The notes beneath the pieces are model-generated. The model had not been told where the DNA came from, searched no databases, and was given only the letters and a program-made list of their open reading frames with translations. Shown in pieces: positions 57,176-64,000 of a stretch of 64,000 bases of DNA. Source of the DNA: Jejubacter calystegiae (GTDB taxonomy: Bacteria; Pseudomonadota; Gammaproteobacteria; Enterobacterales; Enterobacteriaceae); assembly GCF_005671395.1 (NCBI RefSeq), contig NZ_CP040428.1, positions 4,278,001 through 4,342,000 of the forward strand, written 5' to 3'. Both the position numbers and the translations under genes were made by a program. Positions within the stretch are counted from its first letter, which is position 1. Each line of letters begins with the position of its first letter.

Positions 57176-57913
57176 ATGCCCCCGTGGAGTGTTGCCGCCG
57201 CACAATATGCCGCCCGACCCGGCGGTGTAGAAGAGAATATTCGCCACCACCTTAATTTTATCGAGCATGCCGCACGCGAGTTCGTCGATCTACTGATCTT
57301 CCCGGAAAACTCGCTGGTCTGTGCCAATGAGCAGATCGATGACGGCGCGGGGCTGGCGGCTGATTCTCCTCTGTTACAGCCGTTACAGCAGGCGGCAATG
57401 CGCCATCGGATGACTGTCGTTGTGGGTCTGCCGCATCGGGATGCTCAGGGCTTCCCCGCCGGCGCCCTGGGTTTTATGCCCGACGGCGGGCAGGTTTCCT
57501 GCCGTAAACCCCATACCGGGGCCGGGGACTGGTTTACCCCCTGCCCTGAAATGCCGGTCATCGGCAGCGGTGAATACAGTTTCGCGCTCGCGGTGGATAC
57601 CCCCAGCCATGAAGAGGCGCTGCCGCGTAGCGCCGCCGGGCTGGGAGCCAGCCTCTACGCCACTGGCGGTTTTGTCTCCGAAGCCAGCTGGCAGCACGAT
57701 GTCATGTACCTTCAGCGCTGGGCTCATAAATACGGCATGGCAGTGCTGATGGCGAATAAAATCGAGCCGCTTAATGGCGGATATAGCCCGGGTCGCAGCG
57801 CCTTCTGGGATGAACGCGGACAGTTGGTCGTGCGCGCAGAGCAGCAGGAGCTGCTGGTGATAGGCCGACGCGCGCCTCAGGGTTGGCAGGGGGAAGTGGT
57901 TCCTGTACGCTAA
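57176..57913 (+). CDS. yobB: YobB, carbon-nitrogen hydrolase family protein
   Basis: 245 residues. Nitrilase-fold motifs: DLLIFPENSLV (catalytic Glu) and a later region GLGASLYATGGFVSE where the family has its Cys; a clear nucleophile Cys is not seen, so activity is doubtful. Start has AGAAAGGAAAAGACA upstream. E. coli YobB lacks a known substrate. Followed by exoX. Confidence 0.85.
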   Translation: MPPWSVAAAQYAARPGGVEENIRHHLNFIEHAAREFVDLLIFPENSLVCANEQIDDGAGLAADSPLLQPLQQAAMRHRMTVVVGLPHRDAQGFPAGALGFMPDGGQVSCRKPHTGAGDWFTPCPEMPVIGSGEYSFALAVDTPSHEEALPRSAAGLGASLYATGGFVSEASWQHDVMYLQRWAHKYGMAVLMANKIEPLNGGYSPGRSAFWDERGQLVVRAEQQELLVIGRRAPQGWQGEVVPVR

Positions 57914-57938
57914 CGCTATTCAGCTGGCGGAGAGACTG

Positions 57939-58601
57939 ATGCTACGCGTTATTGATACAGAAACCTGCGACCTGCACGGCGGCGTGGTCGAGGTGGCCTC
58001 CATCGATATCATCGACGGAAAAATGGTCAACCCCATGAGCAATCTGGTACGCCCCGAGAGACCCATCAGCCCCCAGGCGATGGCCATTCACCACATTACC
58101 GAAGCGATGGTCGCCGACCAGCCCTGGATTGAAGAGGTAATTCCCCGCTATCAGGGCAGCCCCTGGTATGTCGCTCACAATGCCAGCTTCGATCAGCGGG
58201 TACTGCCGGAAATGTCCGGCGAATGGATCTGTACCATGCGCCTTGCCCGCCACCTGTGGCCCGGTATCCGTTATAGCAATATGGGTCTGTACAAATCCCT
58301 GAAGCTGCACGTGGAAACACCCCCCGATCTCCATCATCACCGCGCCCTGTATGATTGCTATATCACCGCGGCCCTGCTGCTGCGTATTATGGAAGAGAGC
58401 AGTTGGACGCCGGATCAGATGGTCACCATCACTGGCCGCCCCACGCTGCTGGAAAGCCTGCCGTTCGGTAAATATCGCGGCCAGCCTTTTGCTGATATCG
58501 CCGAGCGCGATCCCGGCTATCTGCGCTGGATGGCGGGCAATCTTAAACAGATGTCTCCGGCCCTGCGCCTGACCCTGCGCCACTGGCTCGATGAAGCCTG
58601 A
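57939..58601 (+). CDS. exoX: Exonuclease X
   Basis: 220 residues, equal to E. coli ExoX. DEDDh active-site motifs: RVIDTETCD (Asp, Glu), HNASFDQRVL (Asp) and HHRALYDCYI (His, Asp). A 3'-5' exonuclease acting in mismatch repair and UV repair. Convergent with ptrB, with only two bases between their stops. Confidence 0.95.
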   Translation: MLRVIDTETCDLHGGVVEVASIDIIDGKMVNPMSNLVRPERPISPQAMAIHHITEAMVADQPWIEEVIPRYQGSPWYVAHNASFDQRVLPEMSGEWICTMRLARHLWPGIRYSNMGLYKSLKLHVETPPDLHHHRALYDCYITAALLLRIMEESSWTPDQMVTITGRPTLLESLPFGKYRGQPFADIAERDPGYLRWMAGNLKQMSPALRLTLRHWLDEA

Positions 58602-58603
58602 TA

Positions 58604-60661
58604 TTACAGCATCCGCCCCGGTAGGGTCTCCTGAGCCAGGGCGATCATAAAGGCATACTCCAGGGCCACCCCTTCCCAGGATTTATAGCGTCCCGATTTG
58701 CCGCCGTGCCCGGAATCCATATCGGTACACAGCAGCAGCAAGGTGTCGTCACGCTTCATTTCCCGTAGTTTCGCCACCCATTTGGCCGGCTCCCAGTACT
58801 GAACCTGAGAATCGTGCAGCCCTGTCGTCACCAGCATATGGGGGTAAGGCTGGGGCGCCAGGTTGTCGTAGGGACTGTAGGCCTTGATATAGCGGTAATA
58901 GTCCGCCTCCTGCGGATTGCCCCACTCTTCAAATTCACCGGTGGTTAATGGGATCGACGTGTCGAGCATGGTGGTCAGCACATCCACAAAGGGCACCTGC
59001 GCCACCACGCCGAGAAACAGTTCAGGACGCATATTAATCACCGCCCCCATCAGCAGTCCGCCAGCGCTGCCCCCCATGGCGAAGAGCTTCTGCGGATCGC
59101 CATAGCTCTTCGCCAGCAGGGCATCGCACACATCCAGATAGTCGGTAAAGCTGTTCATCTTATTCAGCAGTTTTCCGTCGTCATACCACTGCTGGCCCAG
59201 CTCTCCGCCGCCGCGCACGTGAGCAATGGCGCATACGAAACCGCGCTCCAGCAGACTCAGGCGACTGGTGCTGAAATCGGCATCAATACTGCTGCCGTAT
59301 GCGCCATAGCCGTAAACCAGCAGCGGATTATGGCCACGCCGGAAATGGCGCCGGTGATAAACCAGGGATACCGGAACCTTCGTTCCATCACGGGCCGCTA
59401 TCCACAGATGCTCGCTGCGGTAGTCGTCGGCATCGAAACCGGGCACCGGCGTCTGCTTAAGTATCCGCCGCTCGCCGCTATCCATATTCAGTTCAAACAG
59501 GGTATCCGGCGTGGTCATCGAGGAGTACCCATAGCGCAGCCAGGCCGTCTCTGGTTCCGGATTCAGGGCTATCCAGGTCACATAGGCCGGATCGTCAAAG
59601 GCAATGCCTGTCTCCTCACCGCTCTGGCGGTGGATACGGCGCAGGCTGGTCAGACCGCGCTGACGTTCTTCCACCACCAGCCAGTCGCGAAACAGGGTAA
59701 AGCCTTCCAGCATGACCACATCCCGGGCCGGAATCACGGTCTGCCAGCCGGACTCATCCCCCGTTGCGGCACGCCACAGGCCAAAATTTTTCCCGGCCCG
59801 GTTCGATCGCACCCAGAATTCATCCTGGTAGTGATCCAGGGTGTATTCATGGTGACGGCGCCGCGCCAGGAAACATTCAGGACGGGGACATTCAGCATTA
59901 GCGTCCAGCAGCCATACCTCACTGGTGGTGGCGCTGCTGAGATCAATCAGCACGTATTTTTGCGATGAACTCTTATGTACGCCGACGTAGAAGGCTTCGT
60001 TCGGCTCTTCGAAGATCAGCTCATCATCCCGGGACGGACTGCCGACAGTGTGGCGCCACACCTGCCAGGGATGCAGGGTCTTCGGATGTTTGCGGACATA
60101 GTAGAGGGTGCGCGAATCATTGGCCCAGACAAAGTCCGGCGAGGCATTGTCCAGCACTTCCGGGTACCAGTTACCGCTCTGCAAATTACGCAACCGCAGG
60201 CTGTACTGGCGACGCGACAGATAATCCTCCGCTATCGCCATCACCTGATTATCTGGGGCCACATTCATGCCCCCCAGGGTGTAAAACTCGCTGTGGGCGG
60301 CGCGTTCATTGGCATCCAGCAGGATCTGCCAGGGTTCCTGCTCCCCGGATTCCACCGGCTGGCGCTGCCAGCAGGCATACTCATTCCCCTGTTGGTAAAT
60401 ATAGCGATAACGGTAGCCGTTCTTCACCCAGGGCGCCGAAGCGTCACGCTCCGGCACTCGCCCGACCATCTCTTTGAGCAATCGGTCCTGAAGCGCGCGC
60501 TGGGAAGCCATAATCCGGCGGCCATACTCATTCTCCTGGCGTAAATAGCCAAGCACCTCGGGAGCGCTCCTGTCGTCGTCGCGTAGCCAGTAGTAGTGAT
60601 CAATACGGGTGTCGCCATGAACGGTGATGGCGTGCGGCACTCTTTTTGCTTTTGGGGGCAT
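58604..60661 (-). CDS. ptrB: Oligopeptidase B
   Basis: 685 residues (E. coli 686). The N-terminal beta-propeller and a C-terminal alpha/beta hydrolase with the nucleophile motif MGGSAGG, the catalytic Asp in TTGLHDSQV and His in [10 protein letters not shown]. Cleaves after paired basic residues in short peptides. Start at [20 protein letters not shown], matching E. coli. Confidence 0.96.
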   Translation of the reverse strand: MPPKAKRVPHAITVHGDTRIDHYYWLRDDDRSAPEVLGYLRQENEYGRRIMASQRALQDRLLKEMVGRVPERDASAPWVKNGYRYRYIYQQGNEYACWQRQPVESGEQEPWQILLDANERAAHSEFYTLGGMNVAPDNQVMAIAEDYLSRRQYSLRLRNLQSGNWYPEVLDNASPDFVWANDSRTLYYVRKHPKTLHPWQVWRHTVGSPSRDDELIFEEPNEAFYVGVHKSSSQKYVLIDLSSATTSEVWLLDANAECPRPECFLARRRHHEYTLDHYQDEFWVRSNRAGKNFGLWRAATGDESGWQTVIPARDVVMLEGFTLFRDWLVVEERQRGLTSLRRIHRQSGEETGIAFDDPAYVTWIALNPEPETAWLRYGYSSMTTPDTLFELNMDSGERRILKQTPVPGFDADDYRSEHLWIAARDGTKVPVSLVYHRRHFRRGHNPLLVYGYGAYGSSIDADFSTSRLSLLERGFVCAIAHVRGGGELGQQWYDDGKLLNKMNSFTDYLDVCDALLAKSYGDPQKLFAMGGSAGGLLMGAVINMRPELFLGVVAQVPFVDVLTTMLDTSIPLTTGEFEEWGNPQEADYYRYIKAYSPYDNLAPQPYPHMLVTTGLHDSQVQYWEPAKWVAKLREMKRDDTLLLLCTDMDSGHGGKSGRYKSWEGVALEYAFMIALAQETLPGRML

Positions 60662-60786
60662 GGTTATTCTTCTTGTTTCCGGATAATGCACACCTGTAAG
60701 GGTGTGCATTATCTGCCCTTCTTGCAAGTTATACCGATTATCCTTCAGCAGCTGGAAGGATTTGGCCTTTGGCGGGGAGGGAAAGA

Positions 60787-61473
60787 TTATTCAGGAAGCT
60801 GGCGCTTCTGAGCCTGGATATCCTGCTCGATGCCGTCGCGCACGTCCTGGGGGATCTGTAGCGCATCACCCAGCGCATTGAGGTAACTGCGCTCCATAAA
60901 GTGGTCGATGTCGATGGCAGCACAGCTCAGAAAATAGAGCTCCAGCGCCTCTTCTTCATTGCGAACCCCCTGAGCCAGACGTTGAGGATCCAAAGGCTGT
61001 TCAATGGCGCGCTGCACCAGAGCGCGCCCTTCCTGTTCAATGCCCGCCTCCTGAAGCTGCTGCTCAATGACCTGACGCTCTTGATCATCAATATGTCCGT
61101 CACTTTTAGCGGCAAAGACCAGCGCCAGTACCAGACGTTCCGCGCGCTCATCCAGCGGCGATGCCTGATTCGCCAGCGCAGGCTGTACCGGCTGCGCCTG
61201 CTGCTGCTGCGGCTGCTGGGTTTCGCTCATACGTTGCTTGTACTTGTTCCACAGCACGCTGCCAGCCACGGCGCCACCACCAACCAGTAACGCGCTGCCG
61301 CCGTATTTGGTCAATAGCTTGCGCGACGATTTGCTGGCCACCAGCAGCCCCGCCAGACCGCCCAGCGCGCCCGGTACCAGTAACTTACTTAATCCCTGCT
61401 CCTGCTTGCCTGCACTTCCCTGCTGCCCACTCTGGCCCAGCATTGACTGCAGTTGATTTAACCAGTTAGCCAT
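60787..61473 (-). CDS. yebE: YebE, DUF533 inner-membrane protein
   Basis: 228 residues. A membrane segment near residues 32-54 ([16 protein letters not shown]) and a C-terminal TerB-like helical domain ([20 protein letters not shown]). DUF533 family; in E. coli it is controlled by the Cpx envelope-stress response. Stands alone here, since yebF is absent downstream in this block. Confidence 0.92.
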   Translation of the reverse strand: MANWLNQLQSMLGQSGQQGSAGKQEQGLSKLLVPGALGGLAGLLVASKSSRKLLTKYGGSALLVGGGAVAGSVLWNKYKQRMSETQQPQQQQAQPVQPALANQASPLDERAERLVLALVFAAKSDGHIDDQERQVIEQQLQEAGIEQEGRALVQRAIEQPLDPQRLAQGVRNEEEALELYFLSCAAIDIDHFMERSYLNALGDALQIPQDVRDGIEQDIQAQKRQLPE

Positions 61474-61590
61474 GCAAATACCCCTGTAATGATCTATTCA
61501 TGCACTTTGCAGGGTAAGTGACTCAGTGTCAGGAAGTGTCGGGAAACGCAAAAAAAGCAAAATGGCCCTAAAGGGCCGTCAGGTTGATGA

Positions 61591-61623
61591 CAAAGAGGGA
61601 AAAACGTGGTTTTTCCCTCTTTG
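61591..61623. terminator. Terminator after yebG
   Basis: CAAAGAGGGAAAAA/TTTTTCCCTCTTTG perfect stem with loop CGTGG, followed by T's on both strands. Confidence 0.8.
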
Positions 61624-61634
61624 TGGTTAAAGGC

Positions 61635-61946
61635 TCAGGCCGCTTTATGCTTCGCGCGCGCTTTGGGCGCCGCCTTCTCTTCCTGCTCTGGTGTTGTCGC
61701 AGCCTTTGGCTGGGGCCGCTTGCCGGTCTTAATCAGGGTGGAGAGCGTCTCTTTATGCTCCGCCAGCCACAGACCTAATGCCTCGCGCTGAGATTCGTCC
61801 AGCTCCACTGGCCCCTCTTCCAGCCACTCTTCGAACGACTCCGCCAGATCTAACATTTTATCCCAGGAGTCTGCCTCCTTTTTACTGGCAAAAGACATCT
61901 TTTCCTCACCTTTGCGTACAACAACGTATTTAGTTTCAACCGCCAT
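61635..61946 (-). CDS. yebG: YebG, DNA damage-inducible protein
   Basis: 103 residues. MAVETKYVVVRKGEEKMSFA then SKKEADSWDKMLDLAESFEE is typical of YebG; the C-terminus is Lys/Ala-rich (PKARAKHKAA). An SOS box is 18 bases upstream. Regulated by LexA, exact function unknown in E. coli. Confidence 0.95.
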   Translation of the reverse strand: MAVETKYVVVRKGEEKMSFASKKEADSWDKMLDLAESFEEWLEEGPVELDESQREALGLWLAEHKETLSTLIKTGKRPQPKAATTPEQEEKAAPKARAKHKAA

Positions 61947-61963
61947 CGGTTTTACTCCGGGTA

Positions 61964-61983
61964 TACTGGATTTTTAATCAGTA
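61964..61983 (-). promoter_or_regulatory. LexA (SOS) box of yebG
   Basis: TACTGATTAAAAATCCAGTA: CTG-N10-CAG, matching the LexA consensus, upstream of yebG and divergent from purT. Confidence 0.9.
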
Positions 61984-62070
61984 TACCAGACCCGGCGTTT
62001 TGGCTAAACTACGTCGCCGACGCAAACGTTTTCGTAGCTGTTGTTGTATTTTTTGACCGGGGAAATCACT

Positions 62071-63252
62071 ATGTCTGTACTGGGAACCGCACTGCGTCCT
62101 TCCGCCACGCGCGTGATGCTGCTGGGCGCCGGAGAGTTGGGAAAAGAGGTGGCCATTGAGTGCCAGCGTCTCGGGCTGGAGGTCATCGCCGTCGATCGCT
62201 ATGCCGACGCCCCCGCCATGCACGTAGCACACCGCAGCCACGTCGTGAATATGCTGGATGCAGAGCAAATTAAGGCCCTGGTGGCCAAAGAGCGCCCGGA
62301 CTACATTGTGCCGGAGATCGAAGCCATCGCCACCGACGCGCTGATAGCGCTGGAAAGCGCAGGCACGCATGTGGTGCCCTGCGCCCGCGCCACGCAGCTC
62401 ACCATGAACCGGGAAGGTATTCGCCGTCTGGCGGCCGAAACGCTGGCGCTCCCGACCTCCAGCTACCGCTTCGCCGACGACCTGGCAGGTTTCCGTCAGG
62501 CGGTTGAAGAGATCGGCCTGCCCTGCATCATTAAGCCGGTGATGAGCTCATCCGGTAAGGGACAAAGCCTGATCCGCAGCGCCGGGCAGATTGAACAGGC
62601 CTGGCACTACGCCCAACAGGGCGGCCGCGCGGGTAAAGGTCGGGTTATCGTTGAAGGGGTGGTTAACTTCGACTTCGAGATTACCCTGCTGACCATCAGC
62701 GCCGTAGATGGCCTGCACTTTTGCGACCCCATCGGCCATCGTCAGCAGGACGGCGACTACCGCGAATCCTGGCAGCCCCAGCGGATGAGCGACCGGGCGC
62801 TGGCGCAGGCCCGTGACGTGGCGGGCAAGGTGGTTACCGCCCTGGGCGGCCACGGCCTGTTTGGCGTGGAGCTGTTCGTCTGCGGCGATGAGGTCATATT
62901 CAGCGAAGTCTCGCCGCGTCCCCACGATACCGGCATGGTCACCCTGCTCTCTCAGGATCTGTCAGAATTCGCGCTGCACGTGCGCGCATTCCTCGGCCTG
63001 CCAATAGGCGCGATTCGTCAATACGGACCGGCGGCCTCTGCGGTTATTTTACCGGAGCTAACCAGCCAGGATCTGCGTTTCAGCGGCGTGGAAAACGCCT
63101 GTGGCGCCGGGTTACAGCTACGCCTGTTCGGCAAACCGGAAATCGCGGGAACCCGCCGTCTTGGCGTGGTACTGACGACCGGAGAATCCACGGAAGATGC
63201 CGTCAGTCGGGCCAGAGCGGCCGCGGACGCGGTAGTGGTTCAGGGGGAATAA
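62071..63252 (+). CDS. purT: Formate-dependent GAR transformylase PurT
   Basis: 393 residues (E. coli 392). N-terminal [23 protein letters not shown]-grasp region ([17 protein letters not shown]) and the metal-binding [14 protein letters not shown] C-terminus. Makes formyl-GAR from GAR, formate and ATP in purine synthesis, independent of PurN. Start ATGTCTGTACTGGGAACC. Confidence 0.96.
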   Translation: MSVLGTALRPSATRVMLLGAGELGKEVAIECQRLGLEVIAVDRYADAPAMHVAHRSHVVNMLDAEQIKALVAKERPDYIVPEIEAIATDALIALESAGTHVVPCARATQLTMNREGIRRLAAETLALPTSSYRFADDLAGFRQAVEEIGLPCIIKPVMSSSGKGQSLIRSAGQIEQAWHYAQQGGRAGKGRVIVEGVVNFDFEITLLTISAVDGLHFCDPIGHRQQDGDYRESWQPQRMSDRALAQARDVAGKVVTALGGHGLFGVELFVCGDEVIFSEVSPRPHDTGMVTLLSQDLSEFALHVRAFLGLPIGAIRQYGPAASAVILPELTSQDLRFSGVENACGAGLQLRLFGKPEIAGTRRLGVVLTTGESTEDAVSRARAAADAVVVQGE

Positions 63253-63256
63253 ATTA

Positions 63257-63282
63257 AGCGGCCCTCTCCGAACGGAGAGGGC
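63257..63282. terminator. Terminator between purT and eda
   Basis: CGGCCCTCTCC-GAAC-GGAGAGGGCCG: a perfect stem shared by the two convergent genes. Confidence 0.8.
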
Positions 63283-63289
63283 CGGAAGA

Positions 63290-63931
63290 TTACTGCTTCG
63301 CGCCTTCCACGGCTTCACGCGCAATCTGGGTGATGCGTGCGTAGTCGCCAGACTCCAGGGCATCGCCCGGTACCAGCCAGGAACCGCCGATGCACAGCAC
63401 GCTCGGCAGCGCCAGGTAGTCGCGATAGTTAGCCGGAGAGATACCGCCAGTCGGGCAGAAACGCACCTGGGAGAACGGACCTGCGATAGCCTGCAGCGCC
63501 TTCACGCCGCCGTTCGCTTCGGCCGGGAAGAATTTAAACTCACGCAGACCGTAGTCCATGCCCAGCATCAGTTCGGAAACGGTGCTAATGCCCGGGATCA
63601 GCGGGATGGACCCTTCGGTCGCCGCTTTCAGCAGCGGCTCGGTCAGACCCGGGCTGATGGCGAACTGCGCACCCGCCTCGGTCACTTCGGCCAGCTGCTG
63701 CGGGTTGATAACGGTGCCCGCCCCCACGATGGCTTCCGGAACTTCCTTCGCAATCAGACGGATCGCTTCCATCGCACACTCGGTACGCAGGGTCACTTCC
63801 AGAACGCGAACGCCACCGGCGACCAGCGCTTTGGCCATCGGTACCGCATGCTCCAGTTTTTTGACAACGATGACCGGTACTACCGGACCGCTCTTCAGGA
63901 TCTGTTCCGCACTCGTTTTCCAGTTATTCAT
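63290..63931 (-). CDS. eda: KDPG/KHG aldolase Eda
   Basis: 213 residues, same as E. coli Eda. Starts [20 protein letters not shown]; the Schiff-base lysine is in [11 protein letters not shown] and Glu in LEVTLRTE; substrate site GGIS. Cleaves 2-keto-3-deoxy-6-phosphogluconate to pyruvate and G3P in the Entner-Doudoroff pathway. The edd gene normally upstream is not within the window (69 bases of leader remain). Confidence 0.97.
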   Translation of the reverse strand: MNNWKTSAEQILKSGPVVPVIVVKKLEHAVPMAKALVAGGVRVLEVTLRTECAMEAIRLIAKEVPEAIVGAGTVINPQQLAEVTEAGAQFAISPGLTEPLLKAATEGSIPLIPGISTVSELMLGMDYGLREFKFFPAEANGGVKALQAIAGPFSQVRFCPTGGISPANYRDYLALPSVLCIGGSWLVPGDALESGDYARITQIAREAVEGAKQ

Positions 63932-64000
63932 CAGAGAATCTCTCCCGTGAAGGTTAATCTGTCTTCCCCGCAATGCGCGGGATTTAAAAGGTAATACAGG

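Overview
The window is part of an enterobacterial chromosome. Positions 1-54,800 hold most of one lambdoid prophage whose left end lies outside the window. Positions 54,815-64,000 hold a conserved chromosomal block in the same order as in Escherichia coli: sdsR/ryeA, yebY, yebZ (copD-like), yobA (copC-like), holE, yobB, exoX, ptrB, yebE, yebG, purT, eda. yebF, which sits between yebE and yebG in E. coli K-12, is absent. The sequence supports Enterobacteriaceae but not a species.

The prophage is in the reverse of the usual lambda map. int and xis lie at the right end (53,412-54,738), directly beside the terminator of the small RNA gene sdsR, which is evidently the attachment site. Going left: an early left operon read rightward from a lambda-type PL/OL (N, a giant tandem-repeat protein, a candidate CIII, RecT, a Gp157-like protein, a pentapeptide-repeat protein and many small genes). 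Next is the immunity region: cI, cro and cII with OR1-3 almost identical to lambda, CII sites for PRE and PI, and a KilA-N gene plus a ParA-like ATPase gene in the rexAB position. The early right operon on the minus strand has a GIY-YIG protein, a replication protein with internal repeats, a DnaC-like loader, nin genes (ninB, ninE, ninF, ninH, rusA) and Q. The late promoter pR' and its terminator follow Q. A plus-strand three-gene cassette interrupts the late leader.

The late genes run leftward: phi21-type pinholin, SAR endolysin, Rz/Rz1, KilA-N, a head-spike-like protein, terminase, DUF4055 portal, MuF-like protein, scaffold, capsid with an out-of-frame Ig-like domain, connectors, then a lambda-type siphovirus tail (V, G/T with a -1 frameshift, H, M, L, K, I, J), Cor and a truncated tail fibre. 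Two insertions break the tail operon: a stand-alone tnpB element between M and L, and a 5-kb regulatory island between K and I. The island carries a P22 immI-like mnt/arc/ant module, an XRE repressor facing a KilA-N antirepressor, another regulator and two lipoproteins.

The phage therefore carries three separable repressor/antirepressor circuits (lambda CI/Cro, Mnt/Arc/Ant and XRE/KilA-N). Late transcription is punctuated by intrinsic terminators between many tail and head genes, so expression probably relies on Q antitermination.
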